Shown here one piece after another: positions 38,520-47,960 of a DNA stretch of 64,000 nucleotides. The notes beneath the pieces are model-generated. The model made no database searches. It had not been told where the DNA came from and worked only from the letters and a program-made list of their open reading frames with translations. Within the stretch, counting starts at the first letter, position 1; each line of letters starts with the position of its first letter. The stretch spans positions 1 through 64,000 of the forward strand of contig JABEVG010000030.1 in NCBI GenBank assembly GCA_013044075.1, given 5' to 3'. Origin of the DNA: Gallionella sp. (GTDB taxonomy: Bacteria; Pseudomonadota; Gammaproteobacteria; Burkholderiales; Gallionellaceae). The position numbers and the translations under genes are program-made.

Positions 38520-39649
38520 TTGCCCAACACCCTGCGCATCGAAACTAACGACATGCGCCAATAGAACAGCATGATGACCATCGCCAGCATCACGCTATGT
38601 ATACCCCACAAACCCAGCGCGGGTGAAATCTTCCCCATCCCGACCCAGGAATTGGTCACGCTGATCATGTTGGTGTAGACCATATACAAAACCAGTGCCA
38701 TGACCAGATTCAACGAGCGTCCCGCCCTGGGATTCACATAACTCAAGGGGATCGCCAGTAACGCCAGTATCACGGCACTGATGGGCAAGCCGATACGCCA
38801 CTCCAATTGGGACAGGTTCCAGGGGTTGGGGTCGTTCCACAACGCCAAAGTCGACATGGAATTCAAACTGGGCAACATCTGCTTGGGGGGAACACTATCG
38901 ATGCGCACGGCGTAGCGGTCAAACTCGACCACACGGTAATCGCGCTGACCGGGTGTTCCTTCATAGCGTGTGCCTTTGAGCAACACCAGAAAACGATCCC
39001 CGTTCGGCTTGGTTTCCTGCAAGCCCTGTTTGGCCATCATTGTGCCCAGTTTTCCGTTCTGTTCGGACTGCACAAAAATATTGCCAACCCGATTCGAGCC
39101 CAACACGGCATTGTCCACAAAATACACCCGGTCCGCCTGTTTGGATTCGCGAAAAGTACCCGGTGTCGCGGCCGTCACATCATCGCGGCTTTCCAAACCA
39201 TGCTTGTATTCGTCGGCCTTGTGCAAGGCCCAGGGCGACAACAGCAAACTGAGTAGCGCAATCAGACTCACCACCGGCAGGGCATACACCAACACCGGGC
39301 GTATCCAGCGGGTCAGTCCGATACCCGAACCGAACCACACCACCATCTCGCTGTCGCGGTAGCTGCGCGACAATGTCAGCAGGATGGATAGGAACAGGCT
39401 GATGGAAAGCAGCACGGGCAAGTAATTCATCGCACTGAAACCCAGCATCGCCAAGACACCTTCGACCGCCAATCGTCCGCTCACCGCTTCGCCCAAAAAG
39501 CGGATAAGCTGGCTGATGACGATAATGCCCAGCAACACCGAAAAAAGCAGCAAACCGTTGTTGGCAAACTCGCGCACCAAGGCACGCTGAAAAATCCCCG
39601 CGCGCGCTTGCTTTGACTTTATAGACTGAGATTGCGGATAATCGGGCAT
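38516..39649 (-). CDS. lptF: LPS export permease LptF
   Basis: LptF pairs with LptG in the LptB2FG exporter. The 377-residue frame has the usual layout of three membrane segments, a periplasmic domain (VYFVDNAVLGSNRVGNIFV) and three more membrane segments. Family members begin near IFQRAL-REF; here that sequence is residue 19, and the first 18 residues (MPDYPQSQSIKSKQARAG) are unusual. No ATG, GTG or TTG lies closer, so either the extension is real or translation starts at the ATT at 39595. TATAAA at 39612-39624 would then be a -10 box. The gene is divergent from pepA with a 32-base gap. Confidence 0.92.
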   Translation of the reverse strand: MPDYPQSQSIKSKQARAGIFQRALVREFANNGLLLFSVLLGIIVISQLIRFLGEAVSGRLAVEGVLAMLGFSAMNYLPVLLSISLFLSILLTLSRSYRDSEMVVWFGSGIGLTRWIRPVLVYALPVVSLIALLSLLLSPWALHKADEYKHGLESRDDVTAATPGTFRESKQADRVYFVDNAVLGSNRVGNIFVQSEQNGKLGTMMAKQGLQETKPNGDRFLVLLKGTRYEGTPGQRDYRVVEFDRYAVRIDSVPPKQMLPSLNSMSTLALWNDPNPWNLSQLEWRIGLPISAVILALLAIPLSYVNPRAGRSLNLVMALVLYMVYTNMISVTNSWVGMGKISPALGLWGIHSVMLAMVIMLFYWRMSLVSMRRVLGK

Positions 39650-39681
39650 TGGAACAGTGGATTTAATTTTAGGAGAAGCGC

Positions 39682-41169
39682 GTGGAATTTAGCATAAAAC
39701 AAAGCCATTCGGAAAAACAGCGCGGTGCTTGTCTGGTCGTCGGTGTGTATGCGGGCGGAAAACTTTCACCTGCCGCGCTGTCGCTTGATCGCGTCGCCCA
39801 ACATCACTTGAGCGAAGTCGTCGCGCGCGGCGACATGAATGGCAAACTGGCGAACACGCTGGTGCTGCATCATGTTCCCGGCATCATTGCCGAACGCGTA
39901 CTGCTGGTCGGTCTGGGCAAGGCAGCAGAATTTGCCGCCAAACAATTTACCGATGCAGTGCGCGCCAGTCTGGACGCGCTGCATAAAACGGCCAGCAAAG
40001 ATGCGGTCTTCTACCTCACCGATCTGGCGGTAAAAGGGCGCGATGAAGCTTGGAAGATTAAGCAATGTGTGTTGCTCGCCGCCGAATCGGTGTTCCGCTG
40101 CGACCAACTCAAAAGCAAACCCGCCGACGCGTCCGCGCTGCGCAAACTCCAACTGGGTTGCGCGGACAAGCCCGGCATCGCCGCACAAACCGCATTGGAT
40201 CAAGCACGCGCCATCGCCGGCGGCATAGCTCTCACCAAGCACTTGGGCAATCTGCCCGGCAACATCTGCACGCCGACCTATCTGGCCGAGCAGGCAAGAA
40301 CCCTAGCGAAGACCCATAAACTCAAGGTCACCATCCTCGAAGAAAAAGACATGGAGAAACTGGGCATGCACTCGCTGCTATCCGTGTCACACGGCAGCCG
40401 CCAGCCCGCCAAACTCATCACCCTGGAATATCAGGGTGCGGACAAAAATCAAAAACCTGTCGTGCTGGTCGGCAAAGGCATCACCTTCGATTCCGGCGGC
40501 ATCTCGCTCAAACCCGGCGCGGAAATGGACGAGATGAAATACGACATGTGCGGTGCGGCCAGCGTGCTGGGTACACTGCAGGCCATCGCCGAAATGAAGT
40601 TGAAACTCAATGTCGTGGGCGTAATTCCGAGCAGCGAAAACTTACCCGACGGCGCGGCCAGCAAGCCCGGCGACATCGTCAAGAGCATGTCTGGGCAGAC
40701 CATCGAAATTCTTAACACCGATGCGGAGGGCCGCCTGGTGTTGTGCGACGCGCTGACCTATGCCGCCCGTTTCGAGCCGGATACCGTGGTGGACATCGCC
40801 ACGCTTACCGGCGCGTGCGTGATCGCGCTGGGTCATGTGGCGAGCGGCTTGTTCAGCAACGAAGACAAACTCGCCAGGGAGTTATTGGCGGCGGGTGACG
40901 AGGCGCAAGACCGCGCCTGGCACATGCCGCTGTGGGACGACTATCAACAACAACTCGACAGCAACTTTGCCGATATGCAGAACATCGGAGGACGCGCCGG
41001 CGGCAGCATCACCGCCGCCTGTTTCTTGTCGCGTTTCACCAAAGACTACCGCTGGGCACATCTGGACATCGCGGGCACTGCCTGGAAATCCGGCAAAGAC
41101 AAAGGCGCGACAGGCCGCCCCGTGCCGCTGCTCACGCAATACCTCATCAACCGCGCGGCAGCAAAGTGA
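39682..41169 (+). CDS. pepA: Leucyl aminopeptidase PepA
   Basis: PepA removes N-terminal residues, preferring Leu, with two metal ions; in some bacteria it also binds DNA at recombination sites. The M17 signature NTDAEGRLVL is present. The metal-binding lysine and aspartate are in VGKGITFDSGGISLKPGAEMDEMKYDM. The 495-residue length is normal. The GTG start at 39682 has AGGAGA 5 bases upstream. holC follows after 115 bases, a conserved order (lptF, pepA, holC, valS). Confidence 0.96.
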   Translation: MEFSIKQSHSEKQRGACLVVGVYAGGKLSPAALSLDRVAQHHLSEVVARGDMNGKLANTLVLHHVPGIIAERVLLVGLGKAAEFAAKQFTDAVRASLDALHKTASKDAVFYLTDLAVKGRDEAWKIKQCVLLAAESVFRCDQLKSKPADASALRKLQLGCADKPGIAAQTALDQARAIAGGIALTKHLGNLPGNICTPTYLAEQARTLAKTHKLKVTILEEKDMEKLGMHSLLSVSHGSRQPAKLITLEYQGADKNQKPVVLVGKGITFDSGGISLKPGAEMDEMKYDMCGAASVLGTLQAIAEMKLKLNVVGVIPSSENLPDGAASKPGDIVKSMSGQTIEILNTDAEGRLVLCDALTYAARFEPDTVVDIATLTGACVIALGHVASGLFSNEDKLARELLAAGDEAQDRAWHMPLWDDYQQQLDSNFADMQNIGGRAGGSITAACFLSRFTKDYRWAHLDIAGTAWKSGKDKGATGRPVPLLTQYLINRAAAK

Positions 41170-41188
41170 GCCGACTGCCAAACACGGA

Positions 41189-41245
41189 TGTAGGAGCGCG
41201 GCTTGCTGCGCAAAGTGCAATCGCCCGACCAATCGGATTTCTACA
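41189..41245. repeat. REP-like element with GTAG ends
   Basis: The unit begins TGTAGGAGCGCGGCTTG and ends CTACA, with TGTAG inverted at the other end and an imperfect stem around GCGCGGCTTGCTGCGC. It resembles REP sequences that carry a GTAG foot. It fills most of the gap between pepA and holC. Confidence 0.6.
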
Positions 41246-41284
41246 GTTGTTGGAACTATCTACATTCCTGACTGAACATCTGGC

Positions 41285-41716
41285 ATGACTAAAGTTGATT
41301 TCTACACCGGCTCGGAGGACAAGCTGCGCACCGCGTGCCAATTGAGCCACAAGGCGATGCAGAACGGCGTACGGGTATTGCTCAGCACGCCCGATGCGGC
41401 GACTTGCGACGCGCTGGACAAGCTGCTCTGGCACTACCCCCCGACGGCTTTCATCCCGCACTGCCGCAGCAATGCCGACGCGGCCGGACACACGCCTGTG
41501 CTGCTCGGCATGGATGAGGATAAATTCCCACACCACGAACTGCTCATCAGCCTGCATCCAGATACCCCGGGATTTTTTAGCCGCTTCGATCGAGTCATCG
41601 AGATCGTCAGCAGCGATGCGGAAGACAGTCTGCGCGGGCGGGCGCGCTTCAAATTCTATCGGGATCGCGGCTATGAATTACGCCATTTCGATTTGAACAC
41701 CAAGGCCAAACCCTGA
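41285..41716 (+). CDS. holC: DNA polymerase III chi subunit
   Basis: Chi links the clamp loader to single-strand-binding protein at the replication fork. The 143-residue protein starts KVDFYTGSEDKLRTACQLSHKAMQNG, has the family WHYPPTAFIPHC segment and ends with FKFYRDRGYELRHFDLNTK. It lies in the conserved pepA-holC-valS order. The stop overlaps the next gene by one base. Confidence 0.93.
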   Translation: MTKVDFYTGSEDKLRTACQLSHKAMQNGVRVLLSTPDAATCDALDKLLWHYPPTAFIPHCRSNADAAGHTPVLLGMDEDKFPHHELLISLHPDTPGFFSRFDRVIEIVSSDAEDSLRGRARFKFYRDRGYELRHFDLNTKAKP

Positions 41717-42180
41717 TGATATCCATCGACCTATCTGACCTGCCCTTGCTGACCGAAATCGTCGACACGGAACACGAATCCGCCGTCATTCCCACGCTGA
41801 CCGAAGTTGTACCGGCAACAATTCTCCCGCCTGTTTCCACCCCGTCAAACGAACCTGCTGAAGCGGCGGAGACCATGCTGCAACAAAATTTCGCGTCGCA
41901 TTCGATTGAGGACACCGCTGCAAATCCAATCTGGAACGCGTCACCTGAAACACCCTCGATGCCCAGCGCGGTTGCGATTGCGCACAACATCAGCAAAGCG
42001 GAAATGCAGCAACTCATCGATCACTTCGAGACGCATCTGGAATCGGTGTTTACTGAAAAGCTCAACCGCCATCTGGAGCAGCTGCATCACCAAGCCGTCA
42101 AACTCGCCATTTCCGAACTCAAAGGCGAATTACCCGGATTACTGAACAAAGTTCTCAACGCCTCCGACATTCCTCGATAG
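41716..42180 (+). CDS. Uncharacterised protein between holC and valS
   Basis: This 154-residue protein starts directly on the holC stop (TGATG). The N-terminal half is low-complexity and acidic, rich in Pro, Thr and Glu (LPLLTEIVDTEHESAVIPTLTE). The C-terminal half is a strongly predicted amphipathic helix or coiled coil (LIDHFETHLESVFTEKLNRHLEQLHHQAVKLA). No enzyme motif is seen. Its coupling to holC suggests a role near the replisome, but that is position only. Confidence 0.75.
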   Translation: MISIDLSDLPLLTEIVDTEHESAVIPTLTEVVPATILPPVSTPSNEPAEAAETMLQQNFASHSIEDTAANPIWNASPETPSMPSAVAIAHNISKAEMQQLIDHFETHLESVFTEKLNRHLEQLHHQAVKLAISELKGELPGLLNKVLNASDIPR

Positions 42181-42217
42181 CAACATCCGTATTCATTAGC
42201 CGGCGGGAGGTGCGCGT

Positions 42218-42230
42218 TGTTATAATCGCG
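42218..42230 (+). promoter_or_regulatory. Extended -10 promoter of valS
   Basis: TGT-TATAAT (42218-42226) is an extended -10 box followed by CGCGCC. It lies 47 bases before valS; no -35 box is visible. Confidence 0.6.
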
Positions 42231-42234
42231 CCCT

Positions 42235-42258
42235 CCTTCGACAAGCTCAGGACAGGCT
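42235..42258. repeat. Fragment of a common CTTCGACAAGCTCAGGA repeat
   Basis: The stretch CCTTCGACAAGCTCAGGACA matches a short repeat seen in many bacterial genomes. It lies in the untranslated leader of valS. Only this copy is present in the window. Confidence 0.45.
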
Positions 42259-42273
42259 ACACGCCACACCGAA

Positions 42274-45150
42274 ATGACCACGAACAAAGACCTCGCCAAA
42301 AGTTTTGAACCAAAGAACGTAGAAGCGTACTGGTATCCCAAGTGGGAACAATCCGGTTACTTCAAAGCCGGTATCGCACCGAACACGACGGATTCTTTCT
42401 GCATCCAGTTGCCGCCTCCCAACGTCACCGGCACGCTGCACATGGGGCACGGTTTCAATCAGACCCTGATGGACACGCTGACGCGCTACCACCGCATGAA
42501 GGGCGACAACACGCTGTGGCAACCCGGCACAGACCACGCGGGCATCGCCACACAGATCGTGGTGGAACGCCAGCTAGATGCACAAGGTATTTCGCGTCAC
42601 GATTTGGGCCGAGAGAAATTTATCGAGAAAGTCTGGGAGTGGAAGGAATACTCCGGCAACACGATCACCAAGCAAATGCGCCGCCTCGGCACCTCGCCAG
42701 ACTGGTCGCGCGAACGCTTTACCATGGACGAGGGACTGTCGCAGTCCGTTACCGAAACGTTCGTGCGCCTGTACAACGAAGGCCTGATCTATCGCGGCAA
42801 GCGGCTGGTGAACTGGGACCCGAAACTGCACACCGCCGTATCCGACCTGGAAGTGGTACAGGAAGAAGAGGACGGTTTCATGTACCACATCCGCTACCCA
42901 TTGGCGGATGGCAGCGGCCATCTGACTGTCGCCACGACCCGCCCCGAGACCATGCTGGGCGACGTGGCCGTGATGGTGCACCCCGAAGACGAACGCTATG
43001 CGCACCTGATTGGCAAGCAAGTCGCACTGCCGCTGTGCGACCGCACCATCCCCATCATCGCCGACGACTATGTCGATAAAGCATTCGGTACCGGCGTGGT
43101 GAAGGTCACGCCCGCACACGACTTCAACGATTACGCGGTGGGACAACGTCACAAGTTGGAGATGATCTCCATCCTCACGCTGGATGCGAGGATCAATGAA
43201 CACGCGCCGGAAACATATCGTGGTCTGGATCGCTTCGATGCGCGCAAACAGATCGTCGCCGATCTCGATGTGGCAGGCGTGTTCGAGAAAGCCGAGAAAC
43301 ACAAACTGAAAGTGCCGCGCGGCGACCGCACCGGCGTGGTAATCGAGCCGATGCTGACCGACCAGTGGTTCGTCGCCATGAGCAAACCGGGCGACGGCGG
43401 CAAGAGCATCACCGAACAGGCACTGGAATGCGTCGCAAGCGGCGAAATAAAATTCCACCCCGAGAACTGGGTGAACACCTACAACCAGTGGCTGAACAAC
43501 ATCCAGGACTGGTGCATCTCGCGCCAACTGTGGTGGGGTCATCAGATCCCGGCTTGGTACGGTGTGAATGGTGAGGTATTCGTCGCCCATGATGAAGCCG
43601 AGGCCAGAAAACTGGCCGACAAGGCCGGTTATGCAGGCCAACTTGACCGCGATAGCGACGTGCTCGACACCTGGTTCTCTTCCGCACTATGGCCCTTCTC
43701 TACACTGGATTGGGATGCAGGCAAACCGTTCGAACAGCAGAACGAATTCGTGCAGAAATATTTGCCATCATCGGTGCTGGTCACCGGCTTCGACATCATC
43801 TTCTTCTGGGTGGCGCGCATGGTGATGATGACCAAGCACATCACCGGCAAGATCCCCTTCAGGGACGTATACGTGCATGGCCTGATCCGCGATGCGGAGG
43901 GGCAGAAGATGTCCAAGTCCAAGGGCAATGTTTTAGATCCCATAGACCTCATCGACGGCATCACCCTGGACGAACTGGTGAAGAAACGCACCACCGGATT
44001 GATGAACCCGAAACAAGCGGAACAAATCGAGAAGCGTACCCGTAAAGAATTCCCGGCAGGTATCCCCGCGTTCGGAACGGATGCCTTAAGGTTCACCTTC
44101 GCTTCGCTCGCCTCTCCCGGCCGCGACATCAAATTCGACATGCAGCGTTGCGAAGGCTATCGCAATTTTTGCAACAAGCTGTGGAACGCCACACGCTTCG
44201 TGCTGATGAACTGCGACGGCCAGGATGCCGGGTTGGACGAATCACTGCCGCTGGAATTCTCCGATGCCGACCACTGGATGATCGGTGAATTACAAAAAGC
44301 CGAAGCCGAGATGGCGACGCACTTTGCCGATTACCGTTTCGATATGGCGGCGCGCACCGTGTACGAGCTGGTGTGGAACACCTACTGCGACTGGTATGTG
44401 GAGCTGGCGAAAGTGCAACTAGGTGCTCCCTCACCCCAACCCTCTCCCGATGGGCGAGGGAGCGAACGTTTCCCTCTCCCTCTGGGAGAGGGACTAAGGG
44501 TGAGGGAAGCGCGGCAGCGCGCCACGCGCCGCACGCTGGTGCGCGTGCTGGAGACCATTCTGCGTCTGGCACACCCCATCATCCCGTTCATCACCGAAGA
44601 GTTATGGCAATCCGTGGCACCAATGGCAAATAAAAAAGGCGAAAGTATCATGCTGCAAGCCTATCCCAAGACCGATGCAAGCAAGATAGATGCATCATCC
44701 ATCGCGCAGATCGCCTTGCTACAAGAACTTGTGACTGCCTGCCGCAGCCTGCGCAGCGAAATGAACCTGTCGCCCGCCGCACGCGTTCCGCTCATCGCGG
44801 CCGGTGATGCAGCAGTGTTGAACGCGCTCTCACCTTACATCAGCAGCTTGGCCAAACTGAGCGAAGTGCAAGTCGTCTCCGAACTACCCGAAGGCGATGC
44901 GGCTGTCGCCATCGTGGGCAACTTCAAGTTGATGCTGAAAGTGGAAATCGACGTTGCCGTTGAACGCGAGCGCTTGGACAAAGAAATCTCGCGTCTCGCC
45001 AACGAGATCGTCAGGGCACAAGGCAAGCTCGGTAACGAAAGCTTCGTCGCCCGCGCTCCGGCAACTGTGGTGGAACAGGAAAAAAATCGCATGGAAGCGT
45101 TCAGCGCGACGCTGGCGCAGTTGCAGGTGCAGCGCAAAAAACTAGGTTGA
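42274..45150 (+). CDS. valS: Valyl-tRNA synthetase with repeat insertion
   Basis: ValS charges tRNA-Val and edits misacylated Thr. The class I motifs are [11 protein letters not shown] (HIGH) near residue 53 and QKMSKSKGN (KMSKS) near 545. The CP1 editing domain lies between them. The anticodon-binding and C-terminal coiled-coil arm are present, ending VQRKKLG. Between AKVQL and [14 protein letters not shown], about 30 residues ([13 protein letters not shown] through GLRVREA) are encoded by two palindromic repeats (44428-44506). They sit at a loop of the anticodon-binding region, and the frame is kept, so an essential enzyme tolerates the insertion. At 958 residues the total length is normal to slightly long. 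Confidence 0.97.
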   Translation: MTTNKDLAKSFEPKNVEAYWYPKWEQSGYFKAGIAPNTTDSFCIQLPPPNVTGTLHMGHGFNQTLMDTLTRYHRMKGDNTLWQPGTDHAGIATQIVVERQLDAQGISRHDLGREKFIEKVWEWKEYSGNTITKQMRRLGTSPDWSRERFTMDEGLSQSVTETFVRLYNEGLIYRGKRLVNWDPKLHTAVSDLEVVQEEEDGFMYHIRYPLADGSGHLTVATTRPETMLGDVAVMVHPEDERYAHLIGKQVALPLCDRTIPIIADDYVDKAFGTGVVKVTPAHDFNDYAVGQRHKLEMISILTLDARINEHAPETYRGLDRFDARKQIVADLDVAGVFEKAEKHKLKVPRGDRTGVVIEPMLTDQWFVAMSKPGDGGKSITEQALECVASGEIKFHPENWVNTYNQWLNNIQDWCISRQLWWGHQIPAWYGVNGEVFVAHDEAEARKLADKAGYAGQLDRDSDVLDTWFSSALWPFSTLDWDAGKPFEQQNEFVQKYLPSSVLVTGFDIIFFWVARMVMMTKHITGKIPFRDVYVHGLIRDAEGQKMSKSKGNVLDPIDLIDGITLDELVKKRTTGLMNPKQAEQIEKRTRKEFPAGIPAFGTDALRFTFASLASPGRDIKFDMQRCEGYRNFCNKLWNATRFVLMNCDGQDAGLDESLPLEFSDADHWMIGELQKAEAEMATHFADYRFDMAARTVYELVWNTYCDWYVELAKVQLGAPSPQPSPDGRGSERFPLPLGEGLRVREARQRATRRTLVRVLETILRLAHPIIPFITEELWQSVAPMANKKGESIMLQAYPKTDASKIDASSIAQIALLQELVTACRSLRSEMNLSPAARVPLIAAGDAAVLNALSPYISSLAKLSEVQVVSELPEGDAAVAIVGNFKLMLKVEIDVAVERERLDKEISRLANEIVRAQGKLGNESFVARAPATVVEQEKNRMEAFSATLAQLQVQRKKLG
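44428..44506. repeat. Paired palindromic repeats R7 and R8 inside valS
   Basis: R7 has tail CCCTCACCCCAA (44428-44439) and a stem 44440-44448 with 44452-44460 (8 of 9 pairs). R8 has a perfect 9-bp stem (44472-44480 with 44484-44492) and tail ACTAAGGGTGAGGG (44493-44506). The tails point outward, opposite to the pairing of R2/R3 and R4/R5. Both are in frame. Confidence 0.88.
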
Positions 45151-45154
45151 TCTG

Positions 45155-45382
45155 TCAGCGGCGGCGGATGTGGAAAATGAATTCGTCGCCCTGCATGACT
45201 GACGACAACAACTCATTGCCCGTCTGGCGACAAAATACCTCGAAGTCTTTCGGTGCTTCTTTGTCCGTGGCGATCACTTTCAAGACCTGTCCGCTGCTCA
45301 TTTGCGAGAGCGATTTTTTAGCGCGCAGTATGGGTAATGGGCAGGCTAACTGCCGCACGTCCAGCTCAATATCGAAGTCCAT
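45155..45382 (-). CDS. tusA: TusA/SirA-like sulphur carrier protein
   Basis: This 75-residue protein has the TusA fold with the reactive cysteine in VRQLACPLPILRAKKSL. It carries sulphur as a persulphide for tRNA thiolation or sulphur oxidation. ATG 45382 fits the family start (MDFDIELDVRQLACP); in-frame sequence upstream belongs to the rhodanese gene in another frame. The start overlaps the rhodanese stop (TAATG), so the two sulphur-transfer proteins are translated together. Confidence 0.93.
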   Translation of the reverse strand: MDFDIELDVRQLACPLPILRAKKSLSQMSSGQVLKVIATDKEAPKDFEVFCRQTGNELLSSVMQGDEFIFHIRRR

Positions 45383-45696
45383 TATTTTATCGGCAAACCG
45401 GCATGTGCCCACGCCGTGATGCCGCCTTGCAGGTTGTACACATCGGCGAAACCGTTTGCGGCAGCAAACGCGGCGGCCTGCGCGGAACGCCCACCCATCT
45501 GGCAATAAAACACCGTGGTGGCATTTTTATCCAGCTCGCTCAAGCGTAACGGGATCAGGTGCAGCGGCATCGCATCACCCTGGGGAATCTTGCCGCGCGC
45601 CACTTCCGCATCGGTGCGCACATCGATCAGGCGGGGCGGATTGCTGTTCAACAACGTCTGCAATTCCACGACGGTGATATTTTTGAATTCGGGCAT
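45382..45696 (-). CDS. Single-domain rhodanese
   Basis: This 104-residue rhodanese domain transfers sulphane sulphur. The catalytic cysteine is in VFYCQMGGRSAQAA, with LIDVRTDAEVARGKIPQG upstream and LQGGITAWAHAGLPI at the end. It is coupled to tusA by a one-base overlap, which supports a relay of sulphur from rhodanese to TusA. It is divergent from the M48 peptidase gene, with 106 bases between the starts. Confidence 0.92.
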   Translation of the reverse strand: MPEFKNITVVELQTLLNSNPPRLIDVRTDAEVARGKIPQGDAMPLHLIPLRLSELDKNATTVFYCQMGGRSAQAAAFAAANGFADVYNLQGGITAWAHAGLPIK

Positions 45697-45802
45697 GTCG
45701 TTTCCTTAAGCGTGCATTGATTTTGACCGGGCGCGGATTCTGCGCAATTTGCGCCGCAAAGTCCAGCCACTCGCGACTCATGAATCCATTATCATATCGC
45801 CC

Positions 45803-47227
45803 ATGAAAAAACTGTCGGTGCTACTACTGCTGCTGTGTCTGCCGCCTGTCGTCCTCAGCGAAGGGCTGCCCGACTTGGGCGATGTCTCGCAAGCAACACT
45901 CACACCCGTGCAAGAGCGCCAGATCGGCCAGCAAAGCATGTTGCAGATTCGCGCCAGCCGGCAATTCCTGGATGACCCGGAAATCAATGACTATCTGAAT
46001 CAGATCGGCGACAGGCTGGTTGCAAACAGCACCGAGCCGTCGTTGAATTTTGAGTTTTTTGCCGTCGATGACTACACCGTCAATGCCTTCGCGATGCCCG
46101 GCGGTTTTGTCGGTGTCAACACCGGGCTGTTGCTCATCACACAAAACGAATCCGAGCTCGCCTCGGTACTCGCCCACGAAATCTCGCACGTCACCCAGCA
46201 CCATTACGCGCGCATGCTGAGCGCGACCAAGAACGACAGTCTGACCTCAATGGCCGCTATCGCGCTGGCCATCCTCGCCGCGCGCAACAGCCCGCAAAGC
46301 GGCGAAGCCGCCATCGTCGGTGCGCAAGCCCGCGCTATCCAGAAGGAATTGGATTTCACCCGCCAGCATGAGCAGGAAGCCGATCGTTTCGGTTTGGAGC
46401 TGATGGCGAAATCCGGCTTCAACACCCACGCCATGCCGGAATTCCTAGAGCGACTGCAACACGCCACGCGCCTGCTGGAAGGCAACGCACCCAACTATAT
46501 GCGCACCCATCCCATCACCAGCGACCGTATCGCCGAAATTGAAAATCGCGTCAGTAAATTTCCCTATTTGATGTTGCCTGACAGTTTGGATTTTCAACTG
46601 GTGCGCACCAAGCTCATCGCCGCGCAAAAAACCACCGCCGATGCCGTCAGTTATTTCGACCACGCGTTGACCGACAAGAAATTCGGCAACCCGGTCGCGC
46701 AGCGTTACGGTCTGATCCTGGCGTTGCTGCGCAGCAACGATGTGGCGCGCGCCACACGCGAAATGCAGGTGTTGCGCGAGCAAGTCGAAGATAACGCGAT
46801 GGTAGACACGCTGGAAGGCAGGGTAAAACAAGCTGCGCATAACGATGCCGACACCCTCGCGTTTTATCGGGCCGCCGTGCAGAATCATCCGCATCACCGC
46901 GCGCTGGTCTATGCCTATGCCGAAGAGCTGCTGCAAACCAATCAAGCCCAGGCCGCCAGCAAATTGCTCGGCGAAAAGATCAGCAACTATCCGGATGACA
47001 CCACGCTGTACCAGTTACAGGCGCGCAGCTTTGCGAAACTGGGCAAGAACCTCGAGGAGCATCAGGCACTGGCCTACAGCTATGCCTGGCAAGGTAATCT
47101 GCGCGCGGCCATCGAACAACTGGAGCTGGCCAAACAGGCGGGGGGCAGCTTCTATCAGCTTTCCAGCATCGAAAGCGATTTGCGCGAGCTGCATGAATTG
47201 TCCGATGAGCAGCACGGGAAAAAATAA
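45803..47227 (+). CDS. Periplasmic M48 metalloprotease, BepA-like
   Basis: This 474-residue protein has a signal peptide (MKKLSVLLLLLCLPPVVLS), an M48 zinc protease domain with H125, E126 and H129 in LAHEISHVTQHHYARM and a third ligand in the QEADRFGLELM segment, then a C-terminal TPR-like region (about 250-470). This is the layout of BepA, which degrades or assembles outer-membrane proteins such as LptD. ATG 45803 is chosen for its signal peptide; a longer frame starts at 45749. TATCAT at 45790 is a possible -10. A terminator lies 1 base after the stop. Confidence 0.9.
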   Translation: MKKLSVLLLLLCLPPVVLSEGLPDLGDVSQATLTPVQERQIGQQSMLQIRASRQFLDDPEINDYLNQIGDRLVANSTEPSLNFEFFAVDDYTVNAFAMPGGFVGVNTGLLLITQNESELASVLAHEISHVTQHHYARMLSATKNDSLTSMAAIALAILAARNSPQSGEAAIVGAQARAIQKELDFTRQHEQEADRFGLELMAKSGFNTHAMPEFLERLQHATRLLEGNAPNYMRTHPITSDRIAEIENRVSKFPYLMLPDSLDFQLVRTKLIAAQKTTADAVSYFDHALTDKKFGNPVAQRYGLILALLRSNDVARATREMQVLREQVEDNAMVDTLEGRVKQAAHNDADTLAFYRAAVQNHPHHRALVYAYAEELLQTNQAQAASKLLGEKISNYPDDTTLYQLQARSFAKLGKNLEEHQALAYSYAWQGNLRAAIEQLELAKQAGGSFYQLSSIESDLRELHELSDEQHGKK

Positions 47228-47257
47228 CCCGCACCCAACCTCGGTGCGGGTTTCCTT
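47228..47257 (+). terminator. Rho-independent terminator after the M48 gene
   Basis: CCCGCACC (47228-47235) pairs with GGTGCGGG (47243-47250), followed by TTTCCTTTAT. Confidence 0.75.
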
Positions 47258-47270
47258 TATCCCATACCTA

Positions 47271-47810
47271 TCATTGGCAAGACTGGGGCAGAATCGCCGT
47301 CGGCAAACCGGTAGCACTATCGGCGATCGCAACCTTACCTATCGCCACGGGTTGTGCATCCGTCAGACTCGCTCCGCCATTCGCGCAACTCCAATGGTTA
47401 TCCAACGTGTTGTAGAACATGTGAATCTGGGCCGGATTGCTCGTATTGGGAGCCATCAGCTTATTGCTTACGCCCACACTTTTATAAGTCGCGACGATGG
47501 AGGTCTTGTCCGCTGGGGATGCGGTTGGCGTACTGGTTGACTGGACACTGGCAACATATTTCCCAGAAGTGACAGCGGTCGCGCCGGATCCTATCGCCAC
47601 ACCCGCCTGCCCCGCGATCAGAAAAGTCCCTGTACTGCTGTATTGCTCCGCCATCGGAACTTTTAGCCCGTCCAGCAAGGTAAACGCCTCCGCCGTTTGC
47701 GCGCGTGCGGTGTAATCGCTGTAAGCCGGGATTGCCACCGCCGCCAGGATGCCGATGATCGCCACGACGACCATCAATTCGATCAAGGTAAACCCTAGAC
47801 TATGCTTCAC
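47271..47810 (-). CDS. Type IV pilin (paralog 1)
   Basis: This 179-residue prepilin has a short basic leader (MKHSLG) cut before [21 protein letters not shown], with the mature glutamate at position 5 (E11 of the precursor). The C-terminal cysteine pair that closes the D-loop is in HWSCANGG and at the end (PQSCQ). The start is GTG 47810, preceded by GGAGAACAGC. It follows another pilin gene at 47961-48608 in the same direction; the two share 30 N-terminal residues but differ in their heads. A 10-bp hairpin lies upstream (47843-47877). No pilus-assembly gene is adjacent. Confidence 0.93.
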   Translation of the reverse strand: MKHSLGFTLIELMVVVAIIGILAAVAIPAYSDYTARAQTAEAFTLLDGLKVPMAEQYSSTGTFLIAGQAGVAIGSGATAVTSGKYVASVQSTSTPTASPADKTSIVATYKSVGVSNKLMAPNTSNPAQIHMFYNTLDNHWSCANGGASLTDAQPVAIGKVAIADSATGLPTAILPQSCQ

Positions 47811-47842
47811 GCTGTTCTCCTTTTCGGCCCTGCATCTGCAAT

Positions 47843-47877
47843 TTTTTCCTGAGTCAGCCAATCTCATTCAGGAAAAA
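47843..47877. repeat. 10-bp inverted repeat in front of pilin 1
   Basis: TTTTTCCTGA (47843-47852) is inverted as TCAGGAAAAA (47868-47877). It could be a hairpin controlling read-through from the upstream pilin, or an operator. Confidence 0.6.
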
Positions 47878-47900
47878 CTAAAATCTCGTTTGGTACCAAA

Positions 47901-47924
47901 TAAAAACCCCTCTTGCGAGGGGTT
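47901..47924 (-). terminator. Terminator after pilin 2
   Basis: On the minus strand a CCCCTC/GAGGGG stem (47907-47912 with 47917-47922) over TTGC is followed by TTTTTA. It ends the pilin 2 transcript before pilin 1. Confidence 0.8.
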
Positions 47925-47960
47925 GAGTTTGTCATCCTAGCTAGGATTGCTCACACCGAA

